A DNA stretch of 64,000 nt from Lithobates sylvaticus (Eukaryota; Chordata; Amphibia; Anura; Ranidae): positions 158,094,048-158,158,047 of the forward strand of contig CM053034.1 in NCBI GenBank assembly GCA_028564925.1, given 5' to 3'. Both the position numbers and the translations under genes were made by a program. Position 1 is the first letter of the stretch, and every line of letters starts with the position of its first letter. Positions 35,579 through 47,010 of this stretch are shown piece after piece. A model generated the notes under the pieces. The model was not told the DNA's origin and searched no databases. It saw only the letters and a list, made by a program, of their open reading frames with translations.

Positions 35579-36079
35579 TTAAAGGGGTTGTAAAGGTAAA
35601 AAAAAATTCACCTCAATGCATTCTATGCATTAAGGTGAAAAAACATCTGACTATACCGCCCCCCCCCCCCCCCCCCCCCCCCCCGTTTTACTTACCTGAC
35701 CCTTTGAAAGTCTCGCGCTCGCCCCCGACATCCTCTTCGCCGCTCACCCTGGCTGCTGATTGGCTAGAGTGAATGGATTGAAAGCAGCGCAGCCATTGGC
35801 TCGCGCTGCTGTCAATCACATCCATTGACGCGGCGTGCCGGGGGCGGGGCCTAGTGATACAGCGAGCGGCTATAGCCGCCGGCTGTATCACTGGAGCGAG
35901 CCCGCAAGTACTTCTCACCATGTGAGAGAGCTTGCATTTAGGTGAGAAGTACTTGCGGGGGGGAGCCGAGACAGCCGGGTTCGGGGCCACTCTGTCCAAA
36001 CGAACTGCACAGTGGAGGTACGTATAGCATGTTTGTTATTTAAAAAAAACAAAAAAAATTTCCTTTACAACCCCTTTAA
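35579..36079. mobile_element. TTAA-flanked nonautonomous DNA element, complete copy
   Basis: TTAAAGGGGTTGTAAAGG opens the element and CCTTTACAACCCCTTTAA closes it. Both ends carry TTAA, as expected of piggyBac-type insertion, although the terminal symmetry also allows TTAA to be part of the repeat. The subterminal palindrome CTTAATGCATTCTATGCATT (35615) recurs in the copy at 31413. A (C)26-like run at 35659-35684 lies inside. No coding frame. Confidence 0.72.
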
Positions 36080-36398
36080 ATTAAAACCCTCGTATTGGCG
36101 CACAATAATAGGTACATCGTGGCCAATTCTAGCTCGTTGTTTCAGGCTTAAAGGATAATTGCACTTTTAGTTACATGTTACACCGATATTTAGGGTGTAA
36201 TGTTACTTTGCAGCACTCCCTCGCCCCCTCTGCTCCGCTCACACGGCTGCGTCATTCATTCACAGAAATCTGTGAATGAAGAAACTACAAGTCCTGTCTT
36301 CCACCACAGCAGACAACTTGTAGTTCTCAATGGACTGGGAGGCCGCTGATGAGCACCCTCAAAGTCCATTCACTCTTCCTCCAGCTTTGTAACTGTAA

Positions 36399-36822
36399 TG
36401 CCCCATACACACGGTCGGAAATTCCAACCACACAATCCGTTGGATTTTTTCCAACGGATTTTATCCGACACTGGTGTTGCATATACACGGTCGGAAAAAG
36501 TTGACGGAAAATCCGATCATTCTGAACGTGGTGACGTTCGTTGCGTATGACGGAACTACATAGAGGCTAGTAGCCAATGGCTTTGGTCTCATAATTTGAT
36601 CTGAGCATGCGTGGCACTTTGTCTGTCGGAATTCTCTACACACGATCGGAAAAGTTCCCATCGGACTTTGTTGTCGGAAAATTTGAGAGCAGGATCTTAA
36701 ATTTTTTCTGTCAGAATTTCCAACGGAAAAAGTCAGATGGAGCCCACACACAGCCGGATTTTCCGACAACATGGTCCGATCGGACATTTTCCGTCTGAAT
36801 TTACGACCGTGTGTACGAGGCA
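36399..36822. mobile_element. PIF/Harbinger-like MITE, copy 3
   Basis: TGCCCCATACACACGGTCGG pairs with GACCGTGTGTACGAGGCA, flanked by TAA on each side (36396-36398 and 36823-36825). Inside, TACACACGATCGG and CACACACAGCCGG are shorter internal echoes. Noncoding. From 36830 to 37750 only unremarkable A/T-rich DNA is seen. Confidence 0.82.
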
Positions 36823-38153
36823 TAAGCCTGTACAGAGGTATGGGCACAAGGCTAGAGGGAGAGTGTGCAGGAGCCTGAAAGTGCAGCCACTGATAGTGGG
36901 TGCAATGCTCTGCAAGCTCCTGAGAGAAAAAAAATGAATGCACATTTTTTACATGCAAAAACATGTGCTTTTATTATTATTTTTAAACGTGAACTTAGCC
37001 ATTCACTGATATCAGACAGCAGTCAAATTATCAGTAAATAGATTGTATTAGCCATTGTGTTCTGATACGCCTGAATACTTTCTGGAACTATTTGTCCCTG
37101 GGAGATGTTCAGGTTTGCTTGTTGCTATATTTAGGTATATTAAAGACTGGCTGAACTCTCAGTTTAGGGCCTCTGTTAATGGGATTTTTGCTTCAAGCTA
37201 GTTTTGCATTTTTATACAGTCCTATAGTAATGCAAAACCCTCATAAAGCAGGTCAGAAAGCACAGAAAACAGGTCAAATTCACCCACCACTGAGTTCTGA
37301 AACATTTCAAACTGATGCTCTTGATACAAGCCCAAAGCCTGACAATACAGGCCCTAAACTAGCCAATTACCTTCCAGATGCATCAAAACAAGACCCTTGC
37401 TCTGTGTGGAAGCAGTAATCTCTCTGCAGAGGACATACATACCCCATGTTGTATCAATGCTAGAGGTCTACAGTCAACAAGGACTATGAGCTTTGCTGAT
37501 TGGAGGGCTAATGGGTCCAAATTAGCAGGGTGTTTGTCAGACCTCTGCAGGGAGACCTCTCCATCCACATAAAAAGCAAGTCCTGTTTTCCTGCACCTAG
37601 AATGTATTTGGCTGAATTAGAACCTGTGTTGATGTGCTTTGGGCTTGTGTTGATGGCTGTTTTCCAAGCCATTATTGTGTATTTAATATAGCAGTGCAAA
37701 GAGGAAGAGCCCAGAGCAATCAATTATGTTTCACTTTACTGGTATCAGACCAGTCATGGGAAAATTCTCCTTTAACGCTGGGGTTGCCTGTGCATTAGCG
37801 GTAAAGCGCCACTCATTTTAGCAGTGCTTTTTGGCCGCTAGAGGGGCGCTTTTAACCCCAAAGAAGGGGTTAGAAAACGCCAGTGTTGCAGTGCTTCGGA
37901 AGCACTGCCCATTCATTCCAATAAACTGCCCCAAAAATGCTGCTTGCAAGACTTTTCGGAATGTCCCGTAAGCGCACCGCCCCAGTGGGAAAAGTCGCAC
38001 TTGAATGAATGGGAGGTGGTTTTCAGGCGCTTGGCAGAGACTATTTCCAGCGCTAAAGCGCCTGAAAACCACCTCAATGTGAAAGGGGTCTAAGTGTAAT
38101 GGTATGTAGCTCCAGATTTCTGCATTTTATAATTTATAGATTTCACAGTCCCT

Positions 38154-38890
38154 TTAACCACTTCCCTACCGCTGTATAGTCATATGAAGCCCGCAGGAAC
38201 CCTTCGTGCCTCCGGATGGGCGTCATATGACGTCCTGGGATTCCCTGCATTGTGGAGCGCGTGCGCCCACTGCATCACTTGGGTCCCGATGCAAATGCCC
38301 AGCAGCCGCGATGTCCGCTGGGCACCCGCGACTGCTCGTCACAGAGCAGGGACGTGGATCTGCCAATGACAGCTGATCACGTGATGTAAGCAAAAGATCT
38401 GTAATCGGCTTTTTTTTTTAGCAGAAAAAAAAGCCGATCACCGGCTTGTGTCAGAGGGACTGCGGTCCCTTAGAGGGTGAGGTATCACCCGAGTATCTGT
38501 GCCCACCAGTGCTGCCTGCCAGTGCCACCTGCCAGTGCATAGCAATGCCGCCAATCAGTGCCCACCAGTGTCAACTATTAATGGCCATCAGTGTCACCTA
38601 TCAGTGCCCTTCTGTGCCACCTACCAGTGCCCTTTAGTGCCACCCATCAGTTCCGCCTCATCAGTGCCCATCAGTGCAGCCTCATCAGCACACATCAATG
38701 ATGGAGAAAAATTACTACCCGTTTGCAAAATTTTTTAACAAACTATGAAACTATTTTGATTTTTTTTTTCAAAATTTTCAGTCTTTTTTTAGTTTTTTTT
38801 TTTTTTTTTTTTGCAAAAAATAAAAACCCAGCAGTGATTAAATACCACCAAAAGAAAGCTTTATTTGTGGGAAAAAAAGTATAAAAATTA
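38154..38890 (-). repeat. TTAACC-family dispersed repeat, reverse copy
   Basis: TTAACCACTTCCCTACCGCT at the left is the family's right end read in reverse. The body holds a small array of CAGTGCCACC/CATCAGTGCC units (38500-38700), and GATTAAATACCACCAAAAGA and AAGCTTTATTTGTGGG near 38836-38870. The far end is lost near 38890. A related but much larger array fills 43.5-44.3 kb. Confidence 0.7.
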
Positions 38891-39601
38891 TGCTAGCAGC
38901 ATAACATAAGGACTAAAAATAGAGAGTGAAGTTCCACTTTACCTTCCTTTCCGTTCCTGAGATTTTCACTGTGCAGCCCTGCCTGGTGCAACACACAGCC
39001 TTTGCTGCCAAAACTTCCTGGACAGGTCCTCTTCCTTCTACAAAAAGGGTAAAGAAAGAGGCGCCTTCTAAGTGCCAATGTGCAGGCTCAGAAACGGCGT
39101 TGCAAACGCTGCGGTCCACGAGCACCTCAGACCTCTCCTCTGTATTACCATCTAAGCCACAGAGTGTACAGAGCCGACGGGTGGCTTTCTATGGGTTCCT
39201 GAGTGACACAGCCTGTTGAACCAGCAAGCAAGGAGATGCACCGCTGCAGGATTTTCCTCATGCTGATCGTTTGTTACGTCAATGTGAGTGTTTTTATTTA
39301 TTGTACCATAAAGTTTTTACAGTTCATACTTAGAAGGTGCCTCTTTCTTTACCCTTTTTCTACATGTTTTGGAGTGTGCTGCTATCCTGAAGAGGCCTGC
39401 CCTGAGTTATGGACCGTTTCTTCTTCACCCCTGGATAGCACTATCCATCTTGCACGGTTTGTGCTCTCCCCTGATCCACACCCATTACAATAACACAGAC
39501 TCAGGTTCTCTACCATCATTTGAACTACAGTTTGCGCCAGAACCACCCCCATTTCCTCTTCCTTCTACGTACATGTGCCACTGCCTCATTCACTCCTATA
39601 A

Positions 39602-39869
39602 GGCTGGGTTCTCACCTCTGCGAATTGGATGCGGGTTTCGCCGCATCCAATTCGCATAGCAGGAGATTGTGACCAGCTCTCTATGGAGCCGAGTCACACA
39701 TCTCCACAGCGGCTCTGGTGCGAATTGCACAGGGGTCCTGTGTGTCTTTTGTTCTGTTTCTGGTCCAAATTCAGCTCAAAATTCGGGCTGAAATTGGACC
39801 TGAAATGGTGAATGGAGACACACCGGACTACTGCTGTGAGCCGCTGCGTGTTCTAGTGTGAACCCAGCC
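39602..39869. mobile_element. MITE with GGCTGGGTTC ends and TAA duplication
   Basis: GGCTGGGTTCTCACC and GTGTGAACCCAGCC are the two ends, flanked by TAA on both sides (39599-39601 and 39870-39872). The interior has TTCGCCGCATCCAATTCGCA, an inverted match to the nearby CGAATTGGATGCGGG. Noncoding, 268 bp. The 3-bp TWA duplication suggests PIF/Harbinger. Confidence 0.75.
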
Positions 39870-40565
39870 TAAATGAGCCATATTCATGGCAGCTCCAACC
39901 ATCTAGCGTAGTTTGGTTCATCCAAAGAAATGAATGGGGATGCAGAGTATGTGCACACATTGGCCAGGACGTTTTTTTTTTTTTTTTTTCTCTAGGCAGC
40001 TGCACTAGTTAAAGGTTCAGTCGCACACTTTCAGTACATTTATGTTCTACTCTCCAGTACTTCCTTTTAAAGTGAATGACTGTGGCGGCACACATGTACA
40101 AGGCAGATCAAAGGATTTCGTAAGGATTCAGGCACAGGCAGATCCTGGAGACTGTAATATACTGGTCAAAGTGCTGGGGAGTGGTAGAGGCAGAAGGGAA
40201 AAAATGCACTTAGTCCACACTTATCTGCCTGGGACAATACATCTCTAGACAAAACCATTATTAAGTAAAATAAACAGGCAGATTAGATGATTCCATGATG
40301 AATTCATCTTTATCAGCAGTATTCAATCATTCTCGAAATATATGCAGGTTTTTAATATTTGCATAGGCTAAAATATATGTAATGTTTTGTTATGGAAAGG
40401 ACATGTTTCCTCTACAGATCTTATTGTTACCAGTGAGACCGGGTCTGTTCAAAATTTAGAAGAGAACACCTGGGGATGTGTGGAGGTGAGGAAAGCACCG
40501 GAAAGCAACGGAGTGAGGAAGATACTGGATACAAAGCAACGGGGTCATGAAGTGACACTGGATGC

Positions 40566-41189
40566 CAGTGGCGGCCCATCCATATGGGGCGCAGGGGTCT
40601 AATCCCTGCACCCGGGCCCCTAATCTACATGCAGGGTGCTGGACGCATGGATTTAAATATATATATATTTTTTAAGCACATGATTAGAGCCTGAGGCTCT
40701 AATTGGATTAAAAAAAGGGTGGGCTGGGGGTGCAGAGCAATGCGCCCTGAGTCCACCCAGTTGTGTGACAATAGCAAATTAATATTCGCTATTGTCTTCC
40801 TGATTCTCTTCCCAACCAATCAGGAAGCACGTCCTGAGACCCGATTGGCCCGTGTGTCTTAAGACTCCCGGCCAATTGGGTCTCAGAACTCACTTCCTGT
40901 TCGGCCGGGAGGAGAAGCAGCGGCCCCAGAGGGAGGAGTAGCAGAAGCCCTGACCCAGATCCTTGTCATCTGTCTCCTAAGGTAAGAGGAGGTCTCTGAT
41001 CGTCTGTCCCACGCGGGGGGGGGTGATCGCTGCCCAACTTCCCGTTCATCTCCGGCGGGGGGGATTGCCCCCTTTCCGTCTGTCTCCTGTGGGGAATAGC
41101 CGCCTTCCCGTCCGTCTCCCGCGGGGAGGGTTGGGGTGATGTTGGTTTGCTGCCCTCCCGCTCAAAATATTGAGCACCAGCCGCCACTG
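40566..41189. mobile_element. hAT-like element with 8-bp target duplication CTGGATGC
   Basis: The ends are CAGTGGCGGC and GCCGCCACTG. CTGGATGC lies directly outside both (40558-40565 and 41190-41197), a perfect 8-bp duplication typical of hAT insertions. The 624-bp interior contains tandem-like GC-rich blocks (CGTCTGTCTCC repeats at 41060-41130) and no transposase. Confidence 0.85.
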
Positions 41190-41234
41190 CTGGATGCTGT
41201 GGGACACAGGAGGTACAAGATTGAACCTCTATGC

Positions 41235-41393
41235 CAGGGATATGCAATTAGCGGACCTCCAGCTGTTGCAAAACTACAAGTCCCATCATGCCTCTGCCTC
41301 TGGATGTCATGCTTGTGGCTGCCAGAGTCTTACTATGCCTCATGGGACTTGTAGTTCTGCAACAGCTGGAGGTCCGCTAATTGCATATCCCTG
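41235..41393. mobile_element. hAT-like foldback MITE with 8-bp target duplication CTCTATGC
   Basis: Arms starting CAGGGATATGCAATTAGCGG (left) and ending CCGCTAATTGCATATCCCTG (right) make an almost complete 159-bp palindrome; CTCTATGC flanks both sides (41227-41234 and 41394-41401). ACTACAAGTCCCATCATGCC is the recognisable core of a very common vertebrate MITE. It lies 38 bp from the preceding hAT copy's end. Confidence 0.88.
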
Positions 41394-42049
41394 CTCTATG
41401 CCATCTACACATATAGTAAATGTGTGAGCCCTAAAAAAGGCTGAGATGCAGGGTCTAAGGAGCTGCCTATTGTTCATCAGCTCACCTCGCAAAGGGTGAT
41501 GCTCTTTACTGCAAATCAGCTCCCAGGTTGTGACCCTCTGACACACCCATGTAGGCAGCAGCAGATCTGGATGCTGTGGAGACACTGGAAGCACAGAAGT
41601 CACCAGAGACACAGGAGTCATTGGAGACACTGAAGAGCACTGAGAAACAGGGAATGCTGGAGACACAGAGTACACAGGTGTGCAGCAGGGCAGAAGATGG
41701 CGGGACTGCAGGAATACACAGAGGCACAGCAGTTAGTGTGGCCTCACTGTCATACAGCTGCATTTTTTTACAGTTGAAGGGACGCGTTACGCTTTACTTA
41801 AATAGGTACAGAACTCTGCAAGCTGTGCCTAAAAAAACGCAAGTAGAGAGCAAAAGATTTGTCACTTTTATTGTCTGTGGTCTGATCTTTCCCCATTACT
41901 GTTTTACCAAGCCCTTGTAATGTACAGTGGGTAGTGCCACCATAACAGCATCATGGGCCCCTGGGCAAAGTAATGCCCCTACCAGAGAGATGGTGACCTG
42001 CGGTGTGCAGTGGGTGTGGCTAAATTATGCCACATATTGGGCATGGCTT

Positions 42050-42660
42050 TTTAGTCTGATTGGAAATTTTATTTAGATTTTTTTTTAGAGATTTTTTTAT
42101 TAAAATTTAAAATTTTTATTTTTTTAAAACAATTTTTTATTTAATTTTAAGTTAATATTATTTTTTTCACAATGCTGTTGGGGGGGGGGGGGGGTACTTT
42201 GGTGAGATATCAGGGGCAGCTGCACTGCAGATGAAAAACAGAGCCCCCTGTCCATTCATTAACGGATGCATAGTAAACACAGTTACTATGCTTCAGTTAT
42301 GAATGAATACAGTGTTAATTGTACCAAAAGGAGTTGCCTGACTCCTTTTGGTGCAATTGAAATTTGACTGTGTATAGTATCTCACAATGGAGTTGCTGCT
42401 TTGGGTTTAACTTTTTTAATGTATGCATTCACTTTATAGCACAGTTCCTTTTATGATTTTTTGAATACAGTGAGTGATCAGTACAAAAAGGAAGGGGCCT
42501 GTTAATTATATCCTGAAGACCCCCCCCTGTGTGCCTGCAGCTACTGCCGGCGGGAGAGGAGAGGGGGGGGTGGGGGAGCCGGAAGTGCTAAGAGGGGAGT
42601 GGGGGCACATGGGGGGGGGTGTTCTAGGCAGCAAGGGAAATAGGGATCAGGGGTGGGGGA
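42050..42660. repeat. Dispersed A/T-rich to GC-rich repeat
   Basis: A T-rich left part, a G-run (42181-42194), TTTGGTGAGATATCAGGGGC, ATGAATGAATACAGTG and a GGAGAGGAGAGGGGGG right part recur in the same order at 49750-50085 (TTTGGTGAAATATCAGGGGT, GAACAGTGAATGAATG). Family unnamed here. No coding content. Confidence 0.55.
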
Positions 42661-42750
42661 AATAACTTCAGTGGATCCAATCTTTTGTGGCTCTCACTGC
42701 AGCAGCTGGAGCAGTGAGAGCCACAAAAGATCGGTTCCAGTTATTTCCCC
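42659..42750. repeat. Short hairpin: TTTGTGGCTCTCACTGC arms
   Basis: CTTTTGTGGCTCTCACTGC (42683-42702) is followed after about 9 bases by GCAGTGAGAGCCACAAAAG. The symmetry extends outward to GAAATAACTTC/CAGTTATTTC with a few mismatches. Probably the inner part of a foldback element. Confidence 0.65.
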
Positions 42751-42862
42751 CACCCACTGCACTGAACACCCGCTATCCACTCCACACTCGATCCCCCCTG
42801 CAGGGTCCCCACACACACCTGGCCCAGTGTCAATGGTGCAAAAAGACTGCCCTGACTGTGGG

Positions 42863-43018
42863 TGGGATTTATCAAAACTGGAGCAGCTGTGCATGGCAAC
42901 CAATCAGATTCTATCTTCAGCTTGTTCAGTTAGGCTTTAAAATTGAAATAAAAAGCTACTTTGTTGCCATGCACAGCTGCTCTACATTCTGTCTGTCCCC
43001 ATTTTGATAAATTCCCCT
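42863..43018. mobile_element. Small MITE with GGGATTTATCAAAACTGG ends
   Basis: GGATTTATCAAAACTGGAGC pairs with CATTTTGATAAATTCCCC, and AGCAGCTGTGCATGGCAACC pairs with GTTGCCATGCACAGCTGC. The 156-bp element is the kind of short palindromic MITE abundant in frog genomes. Noncoding. Confidence 0.75.
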
Positions 43019-43499
43019 CTGTGTGAAGGCAACCATTAACATTTCTAATGTTCCATATAACATTGCAAATCTTTTTTTTTTTTTTATTCACTTTATAAGA
43101 TAAGTGCAATCTAAAGTGGACCTATACATGCCTCCCCTTGGTCCATGGCCATTGTGATTGGCCATGCCACTATGATATAACTCAGAGGCATAACTATAAC
43201 CTTCAGGGCCCCGGTGCAAGAAACCATGATGGGCCCTCTGCCCCCCCCTCCCTTTCCATCCGAGCCCCGGCCTTCCAATTTTGGGAGGGTGTCCATGGAC
43301 ATCCTCCCAGAACCCTGCCTCCCGTATGCCCCCTGGGACGTGCATCCATCGCAATCACAGCAGCTCTTTACCATGTGATCAGCTGATCACATGTAAACAG
43401 CCTTGCTCGTTATCTGCAGCCCTTTCATCCTACGCTGTGTTTGTTGGAGGAAAGGACTCCCATCAACCATCAAGAATGTCAGTCACTATTTTACACTCA

Positions 43500-44275
43500 T
43501 AATCAGTGCCCCAATCATGAGTGCCACCTATCAGTGCTCACTAGTGCCCCAATCATGAGTGCCACCTATCAGTGCTCATCAGTGCCACTTATTAGTGCCC
43601 ATCAATGCTGCCTATCAGTGCTCATCAATGCCGTCTATCAGTGCTGCTTATCAGTGCCCATCAATTCCGCCTACAAGTGTTACCTATCAGTGCTCATCAA
43701 TGCCGCCTATTAGTGTCCATCAATTCTGCCTATCAGCACCACCTATCAGTGCTCATCAATGCCGCCTAACAGCATCCATCAGTTCCACCTATCAGTGCTC
43801 TTCAATGCTGCCCATCAGTGGCATCTATCAGTGCTCATCAATGCCACCTATCAGTCCTCACCAAGGCTGCCTATGAGTTCTGCCTATCAGTGCTCATCAA
43901 TGCCCAGCAATACCACCCATCGGTGCCCATCAATGCCAACTATCAGTGCAGCCTGTCAGTGCACATTATTGCCTCTTATCAGTGCAGCCTATCAGTGCCC
44001 ATTGGTGCCTCCTATCAGTGCTCATCAGTGCAGCCTATTAGTGCCTCCTATCAGTGCCCATTAGTGCCTCCTATCAGTGGCCATCAATGCCTCCTATTAG
44101 TGCTCATCTGTGCAGCTTATCAGTGCCCATTCGTGCCTCCTATCAGTGCCCATCAATGCCACCTATCAGTGCTCATCAGTGCAGCCTATCCATGCCCATC
44201 AATGCCTCCTATGAGTGCCCATTAATGCCCCCTATCAGTGCATCCTGTCAGTACTCATCAGTGCCTTCTGCCTTC
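43500..44275. repeat. Degenerate minisatellite, CTATCAGTGCYCATCAATGCC units
   Basis: Roughly 22-24-bp units such as CTATCAGTGCTCATCAATGC, with shorter variants (TATCAGTGCAGCC), repeat for about 780 bp. All three plus-strand frames stay open over long stretches because the units lack stops, so the predicted proteins are artefacts. Smaller relatives at 38500-38700 sit inside a TTAACC-family copy, which suggests this array grew from that family. Confidence 0.85.
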
Positions 44276-44756
44276 TCAGCACAGCTCTGAGCTGAGAGCA
44301 TCTCTCTCATGGAACAGCACAGAGCTAGCATTGACAGTTCTATCTCTCCCTCCGTCCTCTCTCGCACGGGATGGGAGAGGAGACAGCCGATCTGCTCCCC
44401 CTTCAGCTTTAGAATGATGCACAAAGATCCTTATCTATATTGTGTAAACTACTATTCCCCATCAATTCTCCGTATGATAGAAATTACCCCTTTCGCTGCC
44501 AGAGCCTTTTTTGCACACGTTTAAAAAAAATTTTTAGGCCTGAAGAATTTTTATAAACCCCAAAACATATTGCAGAGATCCTAATGGTGATAGTTCCAGA
44601 TTTTTATGTCACATCATTTCAGCAGTTTATCAAGCACAAAATTTCTTTACGAAATACACTAAAGTTAATTTTAAGGCACAGAAATGTAGAAGATGAGGTT
44701 GTGCTGAGTAAATAGATACCCAACATGTCAAACCTTAAAACTGTGTGCCCTAAATA

Positions 44757-45206
44757 CAGTGGAACCTCGGATTACGAGCATAATCCGTTCCAAGAGAATG
44801 CTCGTAATCCAAAGTACTCGCATATCAAAGCGAGTTTCCCTATTGAAGTCAATGGAAACGAAAAAAAATTTGTTTGCATTGACTTCAATGGCATGCAATA
44901 CCGCATGCGGCCAGAGCCAGGGGGTGCCGGAGAGCTTCGGAAACAGCCGAAAAGGCTGACCTCGGCAAACCTCGGAAAGACTGTCCATGGCCTTTCCGTG
45001 CATTTCCGAACAGCGCTGATCGGCGATGTTCGGCTCCGGCGTCCCCCCCACCTCAGGCCAAAACGCAGTACTGCACACCACTTTGGCCTGATTCGTGCTA
45101 GCTTTTTGAGACAACACTCGCAAACCGAGTTACGATTTTTAAAAACACAGTGCTCGTATTGCGAAACGCTTGTTAACCGCGTTACTCGCAATCCAAGGTT
45201 ACACTG
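44757..45206. mobile_element. Mariner/Tigger-type MITE with TA duplication
   Basis: CAGTGGAACCTCGGATTACG at the left pairs with the complement of CGCAATCCAAGGTTACACTG at the right. TA flanks both (44755-44756 and 45207-45208). Repeated internal ATTACGAGCATAATCCG and CTCGTAATCC elements are subterminal echoes. Noncoding, 450 bp. Confidence 0.82.
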
Positions 45207-45557
45207 TATTGCATTGGCGATGCTTCAAAAGCCCCTACAGGTCATTAGTTTAGAGTTAATATAAATAATGGCCTTAGTGCAATCGATAGAGGAAAGTTTT
45301 GTGTTGATGGGTGTGTTTATTTAATAAGCGTGACAGAGAGGTATTATCCTGATATATATATAGTACAAGAGAAAATGGACATTTATTTGGGACTTTATAT
45401 ACATATCTGTGTACACTGAATTAACCATAAATTGAACTAGAAAAATTATCTAAAAAATATTTTTTTTATTTTTTAACAAAAACAAAAATTGGCATAGCTA
45501 TATACAAATACATTACAACAATAAGCGCACTAATCCGTGGGAAAAGGGTCAACGCGT

Positions 45558-46083
45558 TTCATAGTTACATAGTTAGGTTGAAAAAAGACACAAGTCCATC
45601 TAGCTCAATAAATAAAATAAAAAATTCATACAATCCCATATACACAATTCTATATCCACAGTTGATCCAGAGTAAGGTGAAAAACCACAGTAAGGCCCCT
45701 TTCACACTTGTGCGACTTCAAAGTCGCGCAATTTTACCGCGATTTTGCCACGATTTCAAGGAATGCCTGTGTAAGTGGTATCAAAATCAGACCAAAGTAG
45801 TGCAGGGACTACTTTGAAGTCTGAATGACTTGAAGTCGTACTAATATGAATGTCTGTCATTGGAAATCATGGGGAACGACTTGTCATGCTACTTTGCAGT
45901 CCCAAAACGTGGGACAAGTCGTATAAGTGTAAAAGGGCCCTAAAGCATGAACCAATTTGCTACAGCAGGGGGAAAAAGTTCTTTCTGATCCCTCGAGAGG
46001 CAATCGGATATTCCCTGGATCAATTTTATGTTTCGAGGATGCCCTGCTTCTTTAGGACCAATAAGGTTTGGGACATTAGGAGA
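45558..46083 (-). repeat. CR1-like LINE 3' end, interrupted by a MITE
   Basis: CATAGTTACATAGTTAGGTT and GAAAAAAGACACAAGTCCAT are the minus-strand LINE tail; further on, AACCAATTTGCTACAGCAGG and GAGGCAATCGGATATTCCCT match the 3'UTR type of frog CR1/L2 elements. The MITE at 45694-45940 splits it. No RT region remains. Confidence 0.7.
45694..45940. mobile_element. PIF/Harbinger-like MITE (GGCCCCTTTCACAC ends)
   Basis: GGCCCCTTTCACACTTGTGC and the right end TAAGTGTAAAAGGGCCC form the terminal pair, with TAA outside both (45691-45693 and 45941-45943). ATTGTACGACTT-like CAAAGTCGCGCAA and ACTTTGAAGTC motifs fill the interior. It sits in the LINE tail, so the LINE fragment is older. Confidence 0.8.
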
Positions 46084-46344
46084 ACCTAATCACAATGTTA
46101 AAAACAAATCTACAAACAAAAAAAAGAAATTCAATACAATGTATATAGTTAGATATACAGTATTGTAGTGCAATCTACGTTTACATTTGTGTGTACGTGA
46201 ATGTGGGGTTGGAGCGGGGTTCAATATTTTTTGGGGGCATTTAAGTGCTTCAGTGTTTTTTTTAGCTAATGTTATTTTTCATCACATAGGTGACATGACA
46301 TCCCCTATGTGATATATATATATACAGTATATATATATACACAC

Positions 46345-46545
46345 ATTCTCTTTAATGAAAAATTAACTCCTGTCCTCAAGGCACCCTTAACAGGTCATGT
46401 TTTCAGGATTTCTGATGAAAAGGCTGTGGTAATTACTAAGGCAGTGAAACTAATCAAATCACCTGTGCAAAATAATGGAAAGCCTGCAACCATGACCTGT
46501 TGGGGCGCTTTGAGGACTGGAGTTAAGAAACACTGGTCTAAAAGA
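46345..46545. repeat. Dispersed palindromic repeat (CCTCAAGGCACCC)
   Basis: AACTCCTGTCCTCAAGGCAC and the complement-bearing GGCGCTTTGAGGACTGGAGT, with AACAGGTCATGTTTTCAGGA against CAACCATGACCTGTTGGGGC, make a foldback of about 200 bp. It resembles an ancient, widely spread hAT-derived repeat seen in many vertebrates. From 46545 to 47010 nothing else is recognised. Confidence 0.6.
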
Positions 46546-47010
46546 CTCCTGATGTCTCACATGCCTTCCAATAAAGCTAATGGAGCAAAGATTACCCTCC
46601 ATTACCTTCTTCCCCAGCCAGAGAAATTAATAGCAGAAACTGAAATGTACATGTTGCTTATAGGTTCTTAGCAGGAAGGAGAGATCAGTGAACAGACGTT
46701 TGCTATTCTCCCTCCCCTCTACAGTGTTGCCAGGGTATGTGGAAACGATCCAGTGACTGCACAGCCACCAGATCACTTCCATTTGACAGCCGCCAGCCAG
46801 CTTGTCAGACTTACACTCCTTGTGTGTGTGTAGAACCCCCCTCCCACCGCTACTAAGTTCAACGTTAATTTGTTAGGCAAATCCATCTAAATCTGCTTGT
46901 GCATCTAACACTACTCTCTCCCCAAATTGACAATGCTGCTGTCCAAAGGGGTTTCTGAGGTTCATTCAGAAAGGAAGTCTGAAAAAAGAAAAATAAAGCA
47001 GTCATCACAT

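Noticed and set aside
37785-38096. Possible MITE around GGTAAAGCGCCACTC
   Set aside because: The right end (GAAAGGGGTCTAAG) looks MITE-like but no paired left end is clear; not called as a feature.
43441-44290. Several plus-strand frames of about 80-135 codons with ISAHQCH-type repeats
   Set aside because: They come from the degenerate CAGTGC array; all frames are open and none resembles a protein.
44725-45264. Plus-strand frame of 179 codons
   Set aside because: It spans a mariner-type MITE including both ends; no domain is visible.
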